Assembly (NCBI RefSeq): GCF_023856365.1
Contig: NC_064536.1
Span: 37,626,776 to 37,690,775 of the forward strand
Reading direction: 5' to 3'
DNA length: 64,000 nt
Source of the DNA: Brienomyrus brachyistius
Lineage: Eukaryota; Chordata; Actinopteri; Osteoglossiformes; Mormyridae
Of this stretch, positions 24,124-35,757 are shown piece after piece. Positions within the stretch are counted from its first letter, which is position 1. Every line of letters starts with the position of its first letter. Position numbers and translations under genes: made by a program. Below the pieces are notes generated by a model. The model worked only from the letters and a program-made list of their open reading frames with translations, was not told where the DNA came from and ran no database searches.

Positions 24124-24725
24124 TGTAAAGAACATCAGGTCCGGTCAGGTTGGGGAGTATGCGCTGATGCAGCGCGTTGCCGCACCCACCACACAGCGAA
24201 ACTCATCGGGGTCCGGGCCGGCGATCCCCCAGGCAGATACACGGTCCAGTCCCACCCTCTGGAAATGGCCATCCATCTGCCGCAGCCAGGTGCTACGTGG
24301 GTGTCCCCTCGGCCTGGTCCAGCCGCTTGGGTCCTCAGCAATGAGAATCCTGTGAGCCGGATCACCCTCAGGGAAACGCGCCACATGGCCATAGTGCCGT
24401 AACTGATGCTCCTTCACAATGCGGGACTCACTAAGTCAAACCAGCGGTACCCAAGGATTCTCCAAAGAGACGCAGTACTAAAGCAGTCCAGTCTTTGTCT
24501 CAGCTCACTGGATAGCGTCCGTGTCTCACAGCCATACAGCAAGACGGGGAGCACCAGGACTATAAAAACTTGGACCTTCGTCCTCATGTAAAGATGTCGG
24601 GAGTGCCACACACCCCTTTCCAGTGACCTCATGACCCCCCATGCTCTCCCAATCCGTCTGCTGTCACCAGAGACAAGAATGTCGCTGCCGAGGTAGGTAA
24701 ATTTCTCAACAAGGTAGACATTCTA
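24124..24725 (-). mobile_element. LINE ORF2 C-terminal fragment
   Basis: The minus strand encodes VLPVLLYGCETRTLSSELRQ and W-R-I-L-G-Y-R-W, then a frame change, then L-R-H-Y-G-H-V-A-R-F-P-E-G-D-P-A-H-R-I-L. This is the end of a non-LTR reverse transcriptase with its C-terminal 'GHVAR' motif (I/Nimb-like fish LINEs show this arrangement; clade not proven). It is non-functional. The 22.9-24.1 kb and 24.7-25.56 kb flanks show nothing else recognisable. Confidence 0.8.
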
Positions 24726-25574
24726 ACATAACCTTAAATTAATACTAAAAGCAGGCGGTGTTCCGGCAGTTTCCAGGTTGCGGACGAGACCCGTTCCCTA
24801 CGTCTGTCTTAAAGTCGAATGTGTAGGCAAGTTGGAAAGATAATTTAAAACGTACATAATAATCATTATAGTAATACAGTAACAATAGAAGTAACTACAT
24901 CTAGAAGCCTATTGTACAGTATATCAAGTCGAGAAACGTCGATGAACCGTTAAAGCAGTGAATTGTTTTCATGAGCGTTACATAGTAGTGCGTGTGTTCG
25001 TTATTAAGGTCAATTGTATTTTATCCGAATTTTTAATGAGCCTATAATAGGAAATATGTCAGTACAAGGTGTTCGTAAGTCGGACGTTCTTAAACGGGGA
25101 CTGCATGAACGTCTCTTGTAAATGCATACGGCGCCATCGTGTGGCGGTAATGTTTAAAGTCGAACAAACCATTCATTCACAGCAACAGGTGCACCATCTG
25201 GTCGTAAAAACAACTTTCTTTTTAATTTTCCAAAAGTCATCTGTCCAGAAAGACGTTTTCTTTGATTTCATTTCCCATCTGCTTCTAACTCGTTTTCCGG
25301 TCTAATTTTTGACAGTATCTTGCAATAAAAAGTAAACGAACCGAGTAAAAGCTCCGTAACGAATAACGGGATTCCTTTTCTACGCCAGAGTAGCCAGCCC
25401 ACGGCGATCTGTTTCACTAGATATACTGCCTCTCTTAAGTTTTATTTATATATATTTAATTTCCTCATAATAATCTCCCTTTGCCCGCAAACTAATATCT
25501 TTAGCTTGCTCTTTTGTTTTTACCCATACAGTCAGTACACAGCTGTAGTATTTATGGTCGCTCAGACTCATGAC

Positions 25575-26396
25575 TAGAGTTGTGACGTTCGCGAACGAAC
25601 CGATTCTTTTGAACGGCTCATAAACATGAACGATGGGAGCCGAGTCGCGGCTGGGGGGGAGCCGTTCTTTCTGTCGTTCTTTTTTTCCTATGCGTGTTTC
25701 ACACAGATGCACACAAATTAGCTCCTCGGCGAGACAGAACAGTTATAGGGGGAGGGGCGCACCCAGCGCAGGGGTGCTCCTGCCTAACAGCATGATGATA
25801 GTTGTGCACGCATCCTTCACGTGAGTGCTCCAGTGGAAATACACCCTGCATGCCTCTGTCATTGGGTAGGAGCGGAGCCATTACTTGTGCACGCTGCCGT
25901 GATAACAATGTTCTTGTGTGGAAGTGTTTGTAGTAAAAGCTGTTTTACACAGAAATTCATTGCAGCCGGCTTTGTTTTTGATGTTTATTTGTGAGTAGGT
26001 ATTGTATGAATAACATAAGTCAACTTAGCTTTACGCATACACACACTTAAGGTAAATCCAAAATAGTGATGTCACTGTCTAAGCAGAGGGATGTTGTGCA
26101 ACCCTATGGAATATAGTCCACACGTGACAAATGAGGTAATAATCAATATTTCAGAATAATTCAAACTCAGATATTGGTGTGTGATATCTGAGTTTTAATT
26201 ATTTGACTACAAATCTCACCTCATCATTCCTACCAGTGATTATTTCCAGGATAAACTGAGATGCCCCCAAGCTGGCTTCTTAAAACTGACTAAATATTTT
26301 AAAAGAGCCAAAAGAGCCGTTCTATTGAACGGCTCTTTGAAAGGAATGGATCGCCAAGATCCGGATCCCCTCAAAGAGCCATAAATCCCATCACTA
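25575..26396. mobile_element. Non-autonomous hAT-type DNA transposon, 822 bp, with 8-bp TSD
   Basis: The 8-bp sequence CTCATGAC flanks both ends (25567-25574 and 26397-26404). The ends are TAGAGTTGTGACG on the left and, reverse-complemented, TAGTGATGGGA on the right. Motifs such as gaacggctc and aaagagcc recur near both ends. No transposase frame exists. A 20-bp inverted repeat (26155-26174 and 26184-26203) forms an internal hairpin. Confidence 0.8.
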
Positions 26397-26540
26397 CTCA
26401 TGACTCCCCGCTTGTAAGTTCGATTCCCATTCTCGAGTTTGCGTATTTTCTCAAGTCTGCGCAGTTTTTTCCTCAGTTAAGTGAATATCCGGGCATACGG
26501 TTACTTCCAGCGGCCCTGGACGCATTTTCGTAGATAGCGC

Positions 26541-26560
26541 CCCCCCCCCCCCCCCCCCCA
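26541..26560. repeat. Poly(C) tract
   Basis: A run of about 20 C lies upstream of ghsr. The sequence from here to the ghsr start codon has no recognised gene. Confidence 0.8.
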
Positions 26561-27133
26561 ACACACCACACCCCTAGGGAAGTGCGCATGTGTGAGCAAG
26601 GCTTTTTCTCCTCACCTTCAGCCCCGCGCAGAAGACACTTGACTGTGGAAGAGCAAAGACTTCCCACGACACTTGCCAGCTCCCCTGTCATCGATCGTAT
26701 TCGCGGCTCTTCTGACATCGGCTTTAACGCCTTTTTTGCTGGCTTTATGGTGCTCATAGCAAATCGCACTGTGATCCTGATATTAAAGAAATATAAGCTA
26801 CAAAAGACAAAATGTGTACAACCTGAGACCGTAAACGCAAACGGTTGATTATCAATGTGGCATTTCCATTGTACCTGCCGAAGACCGGAATTCGAGTAAA
26901 TGTGTGGATGCGTAGCATTTGATTCTGACCGCAGGTGAGATTATGCTTTTGCAAGGTTAATATCATTCTGGGGATGGTTATTAATGACTTATAGATCTCC
27001 TATACGTCCGCTCCGTGATGTCTGTGTCGGTTGGTAGCTGTGACTCGGACTGGGAGATGGTGAGTTGGGGATGCCGTCGCTGTAAACTTCAGTGAGGTGC
27101 TGACATCCACGTCTGACGTGTAACACCCCCAAC

Positions 27134-27926
27134 ATGAATAACTGGACAGATCATCCAAACTGCTCGTGTAACTGCAGCCTAAAGGACATAGACTTATGGG
27201 AAAATGGGACGGACTGGCATAGCGAATACCCCGTGAACCTGTTCCCTGTTCCTATCTTGACTGGAATAACCATCACCTGCGCGCTGCTCTTCGTAATAGG
27301 AGTCGTGGGGAACGTGATGACTATTTTAGTGGTCGGTAAGTATAAGGACATGCGGACGACCACCAACCTGTACCTGTCCAGCATGGCTTTCTCGGACTTG
27401 CTGATCTTCCTGTGTATGCCCCTGGACCTTTACCGGATCTGGCGGTACCGGCCGTGGAATTTCGGCGAGCAGCTCTGCAAACTCTTCCAGTTCGTAAGCG
27501 AGAGCTGCACCTACTCCACCATACTGAACATTACGGCGCTGAGCGTGGAACGTTACTTCGCCATCTGCTTCCCCCTCAGGGCCAAGGTGGTGGTGACTAA
27601 GGGTCGGGTGAGGGCCGTCATCTTTGTCCTGTGGGTGGTAGCCTTTTTCAGCGCGGGTCCCGTATTCGTGCTGGTCGGGGTTGAGCATGAGAACGGAACC
27701 GACCCCTGGGAGACTAACGAGTGCAAGGCGACGGAGTACGCCATTCGCTCGGGACTGCTGACCGTCATGGTGTGGGTCTCAAGTGTCTTTTTCTTCCTGC
27801 CCGTCTTGTGCTTGACGATCCTCTATAGTCTTGTCGGGAGACGCCTGTGGAGGAGAAAGCGGGAGTCCATGGGGCCCAATATCTCAAGTCGAGACAAGAA
27901 TAATAAGCAAACTGTAAAAATGCTGG
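27134..27926 (+). CDS. ghsr: Ghrelin receptor (growth hormone secretagogue receptor), exon 1
   Basis: Class A GPCR that binds acylated ghrelin and signals through Gq in pituitary and brain. This exon encodes residues 1-264: a 40-residue N-terminus with NxS/T sites at N3, N9, N13 and N24, then TM1-TM5. Seen in the sequence: N60 (1.50), D88 (2.50), the conserved acidic Glu in TM3 (E123, equivalent to human E124), the E-R-Y motif at 139-141, and the C115-C197 pair. Extracellular loop 2 reads VGVEHENGTDPWETNEC, without the long insertion seen in some fish GHSR-LR receptors. It ends at the donor CTGG|gtaaga, the position of the single mammalian GHSR intron. Paralogue assignment within teleosts (ghsra/ghsrb) is unresolved. 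Confidence 0.97.
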
Positions 27927-29172
27927 GTAAGAAATTTGGCAGATGAGTGTTTTATACTGACTGTCCCCGACTTACCACTAGGTTCCGTTCCGGCAGAATG
28001 GTCATACATCGAAATGGAAGTATGCCGTAATAGAATATCGCACTGACGTTTAGGTGTCTGAGACTGGACTGTCAGACGCCTACAGTCCAGTATTTTCCCG
28101 CGGCAACTATAGTGCCGCGCAGTGCGCACTATAGACGAAGTCCGATTTTTCTTTTCTACATACATTTAGACCCTGCTGTATTATATATATAGACTATGTT
28201 ATATATATAGAACATTTGGTCGTATGTGCAAGTCCTCGTGAGTCACGTAAGTTGTATGTCAGTGGCGGTCTGTAATTATTTGCTAGTTACAATGACATTT
28301 GCGATCAAGGAATTACTTTGACCGAATTACGCACACTGCGCAAACTTTGTCCATGGAAGTTCAAATTACTGGAGTCTTGTTCATTTAATTTCCCCTGCAG
28401 AAAATTGATTTGCACTTAGTTTTCAGTTACTGAAAATGATATCCTAGCATAAACTTAGCTAAAACAACAGGGATATCGCGACTGTCTTGTCACTAATTAA
28501 GAATTAGTCGCATTCCCGGAGAGTTTTTTTTTTTAATGTTTAAGATTGCGTAGCATACTCAGAAAACCAAGATACAATCAGTCGACTGTCCCGATGTGAA
28601 ACGCACAAGTTTCTGCTCCGTCAGCAGCCTTTCTTGTCTACTAAAGCCGAGTGCCGCAAAATTGCAATATCCATGTCTGTCTGTTCCGCTAAAAACGAAG
28701 GCATGTGATGTGACAGTGTGTTAATTTGGACTTATTATACTACTATACAGACAGGAGAATACAGATCATTCAGTTTTAATCAAAATACATTTAATTGGCT
28801 ATAAACGCATAGGCTATGTTTATACATTATTTGCCCTTAGGACTTAAAACATAAGCATACCAAAAAGCACAGAGGAACCCCCGAAGAATTAAGCCAGTGA
28901 CGTCTTCGCGTAACCCCGAGGAAAACAGTTTAACGTGCTGATGATACCTAGCCACACAAACGATCATGTCTATATTCGATTTTAATTGAAATAATTGTAA
29001 TAAACGAATACTTGTACCCATATCATTTCACTCTAAAGACTTTCAAACGTTTCTGTGCTAATGATGTTGTATATACAACGGAGATGCATGCGTGTGGGAT
29101 AACGAAGCCATTCGGGGCATGTAATTTCATTCATCTTAATTCCTTTTCCGTACCCGCTCGCCATCTCTGCAG
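27927..29172 (+). other. ghsr: ghsr intron; read-through predicts a truncated GHSR1b-like form
   Basis: If the intron is retained, the frame adds only G-K-K-F-G-R and stops at 27944-27946. This gives a 270-residue five-TM protein comparable in design to mammalian GHSR1b, which arises by reading into the same intron. Apart from AT-rich stretches near 28180-28210, the intron holds nothing recognised. No clear AATAAA follows the early stop within about 200 bp. Confidence 0.7.
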
Positions 29173-29477
29173 TGGTCGTGGTGCTCGCCTTCGTCCTCTG
29201 CTGGCTGCCCTTCCACGTGGGACGCTATCTGTTCTCCAAGTCCTCCGAGGCGGGCTCGCCCCTCATGTCGCAGATCAGCGAGTACTGCAACCTGGTCTCC
29301 TTCGTGCTGTTTTACCTCAGCGCTGCCATCAACCCCATCCTCTACAACATCATGTCCAAGAAGTACCGGGTGGCCGTCTGCAAGCTTTTCAGGCTGAAGC
29401 GGACGCCGCGGAGGCTGGTGTCTACAATGAAAGGGGACAGCTCCGCTGGCTGGACAGAGTCCAGTGTGAGCACTTAG
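29173..29477 (+). CDS. ghsr: Ghrelin receptor, exon 2
   Basis: The acceptor tctctgcag at 29172/29173 joins in phase to exon 1, giving K-M-L-V-V-V-V-L-A-F. The exon encodes TM6 with F-V-L-C-W-L-P-F-H, TM7 with FVLFYLSAAINPILYNIMSK, and a cytoplasmic tail ending S-S-A-G-W-T-E-S-S-V-S-T. The complete receptor is 365 residues, one less than human GHSR1a. TAG stop at 29475-29477. Confidence 0.97.
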
Positions 29478-29680
29478 CAAATCTCGAGCTCCGTGGGAAA
29501 TGGCCACCCCGACATGTAGCCAGCTTTGAAGCATGGAGAAGCTGAGAGCAGACAGTTCTCTCCGCTTTCGGGCGACTGTAAGAAGCTTGCTTATGGACCG
29601 AGACCCGAAACGGCCTGATGCTTCTAACGTGCCTGAAATCGCCTGAAGCCAAATACCTACGGAGGCAAAATCTTAAACCA

Positions 29681-29686
29681 AATAAA
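29681..29686 (+). terminator. Candidate poly(A) signal of ghsr
   Basis: AATAAA about 204 nt after the ghsr stop codon gives a short 3' UTR. The 29.75-30.4 kb region beyond shows no recognised gene. Confidence 0.65.
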
Positions 29687-30408
29687 GCTATCTAATTTTC
29701 TTTAATCCGCATACTGCTGTCGTCAAGCAATGCGTTTTTGTAACTAAAATCAGATTATGCTCGATATATTTATCTATCAACACCATCAGTAACTACCTAT
29801 CCATAATAATGTGCCCTTACTTACATCACCAGAGTATTCATTTACCATTTTTAAGCATCTACAATGCATCAAACATGGATGCCTTAAAATGATTTTGAGA
29901 ACTGGATGACAAAGTTAGCACTGTAGACATTGTTGCCGTATTTCTGTGCCGGCGGGGATCCGCGTTACTAGTGCTGGCGCTCAGTAAACAGTCAGCAAAG
30001 TGCACTTAACCCAGTGTAAAAACAGTGCGCGACTTTGAATGCAAAAATCTGCGTGCTTGGATGCGCAGGATTAATTCAATTAATGATGAACGAATCCGCT
30101 GTTTCCCCAGTTGCGCTTTATTTGTTATTCTCAACTGGGGTATTACGTGTCTTGCATTTTGTTAAAAAGTGCGTTGCCTGTTGTAAAGGCATCGGCGTAG
30201 TAATGTTTGAATTTATATTTATAAGTAACACTACCCACGGCGTTTTGGGAGACTGGATTCAAACCACGTACATCTCAAGACATTTGCAAAGGTTTGTGGC
30301 GTTCAGTTTATTTGATAGATGATTTTTGTAAAATAGCCAAAAACGATCATAAAAACTCTGTACTTGACATGCGCACAAACGTAAATGAACCAAACTGATG
30401 TATGTTTG

Positions 30409-30564
30409 CGGAGGTGGACAGTTCACGTCCAGAAAGTAAAAATCCAGACGAAGATTTTGTTTGAACCAACCAGTTGATTACTCTGTGAGTGTGACGCAGC
30501 TAGTTGGTTGAAACAAAATTTTAGTTTGGATTTTAATTTTCCGGACCGGAAATGCCCGCCTCTG
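30409..30564. mobile_element. Palindromic hAT-like MITE, 156 bp, with 8-bp TSD
   Basis: The two halves are inverted repeats along almost their full length (left: aaaatccagacgaagatttt; right, reverse-complemented: aaaatccaaactaaaatttt). Ends are CGGAGGTGG and CAGAGGCGG. TATGTTTG is duplicated at 30401-30408 and 30565-30572. It would fold into a single long hairpin. Confidence 0.82.
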
Positions 30565-31751
30565 TATGTTTGTATATATTGTCGTCTGGTGGTCTATATT
30601 CTGTGCATAAAAAATAATGTTTGTGTTGATATTTTGTAATAGAGCGAGCACCTCCATAAAAAACTACGTGAAGTGTTATGTCTTGGGGCTTTTATTCTCA
30701 GCTTTGAGGCTGCTCTTCAGTCTAAGTGGACAGAAAAGCACTAGACCATCTACCCAAGACCTTTAGGGTAGAAGGTTTATTCACACAGCGAGGTTACTTG
30801 CAACATGAAAAGTCTAAGAAGGTGGAGGGGGTGGAGGTACATACACCTACATTGTAACAAATCATGTATCCTGAATCGAGGTACATACACCGATGGGTGA
30901 AGGACTTGACTGAGGCACCTGGGTTCCCCCAGGGCTACTGCAGGAGCCACACATTAATGCCTCAGGGGAGCTGAAAGAACTAAAATAATGTACATTCTCC
31001 AAGAAGTGCCTCACAATGACTTGAACTCCATTTAGTTCCAAGGCATTATGACTATCATCTAGTGTCCATGTTTGCCATAACAAACAAAATCAAACACATT
31101 TCACAAATGGGTTTGGGCCAAACCCAGAGAGAACAAGGACCCTCAACATAGAGTTCAGGTTTCACTTAGCCCCACCCAAGACATCCTTCCCACTTTTCTT
31201 ACCTGCCGATAGGGTGTTCCTGATGTCCGTCACTCCAAATCAAATTCTGCATCAATGTTAACAGCAGTTATCTTAGCTTGAGGTCAAAATGTTGTGGAGG
31301 AGACTGTTGGGGCTCCAGAAAGAGGCAGTAAATCAGTGATCTGCCCTGAAACACAATGCCAGCCTGCCTCCCTCCATTATACCAAAAAGCAAGGGGTCAA
31401 AATAGAGACCAAATTAAACCATCATGCTGAAGAAAGAGCAGATAAATCAAGCTGTTTTTGGTGGGTTTGTTGCACATTTGGTGAATCATTCCGCCCGATA
31501 TGCAAACTCCCCTTTTCCTCCCAAAACAAAAATCAGCATCAGGTGCACTTCCAGAACACCAGTCCTTGATGTTTTTGTAACTCTCTGGAAAGTACTGTGT
31601 TCCAGCTCCCTTGATTGACTCCCTTGATCCTCCTGCCTACTGACATTCATCCCCAGAGATCCACCCTGGCCTTCAGTCAGAGCCTAAGCGGTTGTTTTCA
31701 GATGCTGCCCAGAATCCAGACTTTAATTTCTACTTGAACCTACAAGCATTA

Positions 31752-31805
31752 GTGATGTTATCCCATCCCATAATGTCCATCAGCCACTAAGATATTGTGT
31801 CGGCC
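31752..31805. repeat. About 50-bp direct repeat, copy 1 (copy 2 at 32629-32680)
   Basis: gtgatgttatcccatcccat followed by aatgtccatcagccactaag is repeated almost identically 877 bp downstream, on the far side of the MITE. The cause is unknown. Confidence 0.8.
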
Positions 31806-31944
31806 AGAAATACATTTCATAAGGGGTCTGGGACTGGCACCATGCGTGACCCAAACTGATACTGCATGGCACAAACAAACCAATACCATGTGACATAAAT
31901 AAACTGGGACCATGTGATACAAACGGACTGGTGTTATGTTACAC

Positions 31945-32146
31945 CAGTGGTTCTCAAATTCGGTCCTCGGGCCCCACTGCCCTGCTTGTTTTCCTGCTAT
32001 CCCTGCCCCACACACAAGTCCCAGCTGTCTTTCAGCTTCTGATTGGCTAAACACACCTGATCCAGGTAATCAGCAGTGTGTAGTGCAGGGATAGCTGGAA
32101 AACAAGCAGGGCAGTGGGGCCAGAGGAATGAGTTTGAGAACCACTG
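31945..32146. mobile_element. hAT MITE, 202 bp, CAGTGGTTCTCAA terminal repeats, 8-bp TSD
   Basis: It begins CAGTGGTTCTCAAA and ends TTTGAGAACCACTG, flanked by TGTTACAC on both sides (31937-31944 and 32147-32154). The interior is also palindromic (ccctgcttgttttcctgcta against its complement at about 32085-32115). The terminal repeat matches the hAT-Charlie/MER5 type. The 30.6-31.9 kb flank has no recognised gene. Confidence 0.88.
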
Positions 32147-32903
32147 TGTTACACGAACACACTGGTACTATGCAGCACCAAAAAAAAATAAAACCTGTGA
32201 CACAAAGTGGACTGTGTGACACAAACAAACAGACTATGTCACACAAACACACTCATACTCTTGGTCTGTAGATATGACCTCTGTTCAATGCCATTGAGTT
32301 CAATGGTATCGCTTAGGCCAGCTCCTGTTGCCACATAAACCCGAGGTAAAATTCTCAAAGGTCAAATAGTCAGGTCCACCAGTTAGGCCCCATGCAGGAC
32401 ACAGCTTGTTGGCAAACAGGCGGCATGAGGGACTGCAGAGGCATGATGGTCCGGGGGAGGGGGGCTTGGATTTATTTGCAGGAGAAAATGAAATGTCGTT
32501 GCCTGACTCTTTTCATTAGCCATTATTGCACCGTGCAAAGTAAAGCACCCCGCTGAAATGGAGCTGCGTGTATCACCCCGTACATCACATACACTGCCCC
32601 GAGGGAGTCACATTTACGTACATTGTCAGTGATGTTATCCCATCCCATAATGTCCATCAGCCACTAAGATATTGTGTTGGCGAGATCCATTATAGTTCCG
32701 AATAAATCGGAAAGGTGCTTGTGGTGGCAAATCCCGTCGGTCACCGACAGGAGGGCGTCATGCTGGGACATAGTGCTGTTGACGTGCCTGGTCCCATAAA
32801 CCACGCCATGAGGCGAGAGAAGATGGGATGACAGTGCAGGAGCGTTATGAAGGTGGAATTCCATGGATCACACTGGGAGTGAAATATTAGGCATTCTGTG
32901 TAT

Positions 32904-33402
32904 GAGCTGCTGACATCACACTGTATGGCAGGCGGTCAGCAGCGTAGACCGTGTATCGTATACGGCACAGAGCTGCTGACATCACACTGTATGGCAGGCG
33001 GTCAGCAGCGTAGACCGTGTATCGTATACGGCACAGAGCTGCTGACATCACACTGTATGGCAGGCGGTCAGCAGCGTAGACCGTGTATCGTATACGGCAC
33101 AGAGCTGCTGACATCACACTGTATGGCAGGCGGTCAGCAGCGTAGACCGTGTATCTTATACGGCACAGAGCTGCTGACATCACACTGTATGGCAGGCGGT
33201 CAGCAGCGTAGACCGTGTATCGTATACGGCACAGAGCTGCTGACATCACACTGTATGGCAGGCGGTCAGCAGCATAGACCGTGTATCGTATACGGCACAG
33301 AGCTGCTGACATCACACTGTATGGCAGGCGGTCAGCAGCGTAGACCGTGTATCGTATACGGCACAGAGCTGCTGACATCACACTGTATGGCAGGCGGTCA
33401 TT
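32904..33402. repeat. 66-bp satellite, about 7.6 units, open in frames on both strands
   Basis: The unit (gagctgctgacatcacactg, tatggcaggcggtcagcagc, gtagaccgtgtatcgtatac, ggcaca) is 66 bp and nearly invariant. Because 66 is a multiple of 3, the same open frame recurs in every unit on both strands. No promoter, homology or codon bias supports a protein. Confidence 0.92.
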
Positions 33403-33537
33403 AGCGTCTAGCATATACAGCACAATGCATATATTAACACAGCCGGGCATACAATACACATTTGAATTACTGTGAGGGAGGTACAATAAGGCTGAAGGCG
33501 AACTCACTCAAGTTCAGGAAAGACCTAGAATGAATAA

Positions 33538-33543
33538 TTTATT
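33538..33543 (-). terminator. Candidate distal poly(A) signal of fndc3b
   Basis: AATAAA on the minus strand (TTTATT on plus) lies about 1.9 kb after the fndc3b stop codon. The AT-rich, non-coding 33.55-35.45 kb region would be its long 3' UTR, and the 66-bp satellite begins immediately beyond. The assignment is inferred. Confidence 0.4.
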
Positions 33544-35448
33544 GGACATTACATTTATACACAGTATATGCTAGATATAAATCAGCCTCAAAGATACAGG
33601 GAAACATGTGACAGTTTCCTTTACATATTCCTAAGAAATGATAAAATCCTGTGTTTATTTGCTCATATATATCTTTGTAACTGTGAGGTATCATTATGAT
33701 TCAGATTTGGATATAGTAGTAAAATATGTAATTCATTAACTTCAACTGGGCACTTTTTCTTACATCTTCACTGCTGGTATACGCGTACATATATAAAAAA
33801 TTTCAGGGAGCCAGAGATACATGAAGCTGCCAGTTAACACTTTGAAGGTTTAAGTCTTCGAGGACGTGTTTGATGAGACACATTGGGCATGGTTTGTGTG
33901 GACAGGCGTCTATGAAACAATGGAAAACAGAGACACAGAATCCAGTTCATACAGTCCACCTGGAATGACAAACTAAACAAAAAGAAATTCGAAAGCAAGT
34001 GTAAGTCTTCCCTTTTCCCGAGATTATTTTACTGCCCACCCTGGTCAGCCCAGCTGACTCAGTATGCCTTCATGGGCATGATCACCAGGCTCTCAGTCAC
34101 AAAATGACTGTCACCGTGCTGAATGTTGAGCCCTGAACGAAGCACCTGATATAAACTGTACAAAGGAAGTTTCTTTACTGCACCATATATTGTAGTGGCA
34201 ACAAAGTATCAAAATATAGTAAAGAATTCTGCTTAAAAAGCACTGCATTGCTAATGTTTAGTGTATAATAAAATCTGCCTTATTCCACAAGGGAAAAGAA
34301 AACGTTAAAACAAAATCACACCATGGTTCCGTACCAAATGTAATATTTTCTTTAGTGATTTTATATAGTCGTAAAATGTATATGTATCATTTCTCGATGC
34401 AAAATCCCCACTTGATGAACACGCCTGTCAAATGGCACTGATCGTGGCACATGCTCCGAATCACAGCACATAAACGAAAACGGTGTCAGGAAGAGAGTTA
34501 TGGTTTGAGCGAAGCTGAGACAGACAGACAAGACAGAGAGAGACAGACAGATGCTTTAAAACCGACACAGTCACTCAATCTCAGTGTTTAAAAATAAATA
34601 CATGAAAATTGTACCATAGTTGTAATGTAAAGTATTTTATGCAACTATAAATTATGTGTTTTTTACATCAGTTTTGGTTCAGGTGAATTAGGTAGAGGGT
34701 GAAACAGTGAAGATTCACGAAAGTAGGTTAAAAGAGCCTCATCATGGAGGCTGGGTGAAGACTTGGGGTTGGGCTGCCCCCACCTCAGCTCCCGCTCATC
34801 CGGGCTGCTGGCAGCCCCACCCCCCCCAAAGGGCTCCTCTGGGGTGTGTCTCAGTACACGTACTTGACCACACTTGTGTTCTCGTGTACCTGTTTTATGT
34901 CATCTTCCATTGCCAAAGGTCAGTTCCAATACTAAGCACAGAAGTACAGAGGATGATAAAAATCCTACGATGTCGTTCTTGCCCCGTCCCAAATATGAAG
35001 GGCACATCAGTTGCATCTTCACCAAACAAGACCAATCCCATGATTCACTGCACCCCAAATTCGACCTTGGGAGGTAAATTAGCAAGACCGCTCTTGCCAA
35101 GACCACAAATACAATCTTCACGTTCTTGGTATTGAGAAACACCACTGGACTTCTGGGCGAGAGGCAGGATTCTGGGTAACTGAACCCCCCCCCCGACTAC
35201 ACCACTGTGTCCACTGACTGGCCAATCAAAGCACTCCATACGGTATATAGTATGACAGCATGGTATCAGATACAACTGCACATGTCTGGGGATAGAGAAT
35301 GGCTTTGCAAACCATGTTGTGGGACTGATTCCTGCCAGCAGTGGACCGGGGTGCATCTCCCTATGTTACCTAATAGGTTCACGGCACATGTCAAGTTTCT
35401 TATTATCCGCCATTAAAGAATCCTTTCAGCGTTCCCAGCAGTGCCCCC

Positions 35449-35757
35449 TCACTTCACAAAAAGGTACTGCAAGGCAAAGGCAATGAGCACTGAGATGGCG
35501 GTGAGCCCAGCAACAATCAGGGCAGCAAACTGTTCATCACTGGAGAGCACTGTGGTCTGGGCGTCACTGGGAGTGGTGCTGGGGGCGACGCCGGTCAGCT
35601 CCATGGGCTGTGGGCGGAGCAGGCGTGGAGGGCTGAAGGGGCTAGGAAGCTCCTGCCCCGACCCCAAGCAGCAGCGGCAAGCCGCCACGCGGAAACGGTG
35701 CTCCGTGTTGCTTGGCAGTGCTCCCATCTGGAAGGTTGTCTCCAGCCCCTTGAAGAC
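35449..35757 (-). other. fndc3b: fndc3b last exon: final FN3 strand and C-terminal transmembrane anchor
   Basis: The exon encodes [15 protein letters not shown], a Ser/Pro/Thr linker, then D-E-Q-F-A-A-L-I-V followed by a hydrophobic segment ending [12 protein letters not shown]. The short C-terminus directly after one membrane span is the tail-anchor typical of FNDC3A/B. Confidence 0.9.

Noticed and set aside
24135..24632. A host gene encoding the GHVAR-like protein
   Set aside because: It is the degenerate C-terminal part of a LINE reverse transcriptase with frame breaks.
32887..33507. 206-codon and 168-codon repeat proteins on opposite strands
   Set aside because: The 66-bp unit length is divisible by three, so open frames on both strands are expected; there is no start context, splice or homology support.
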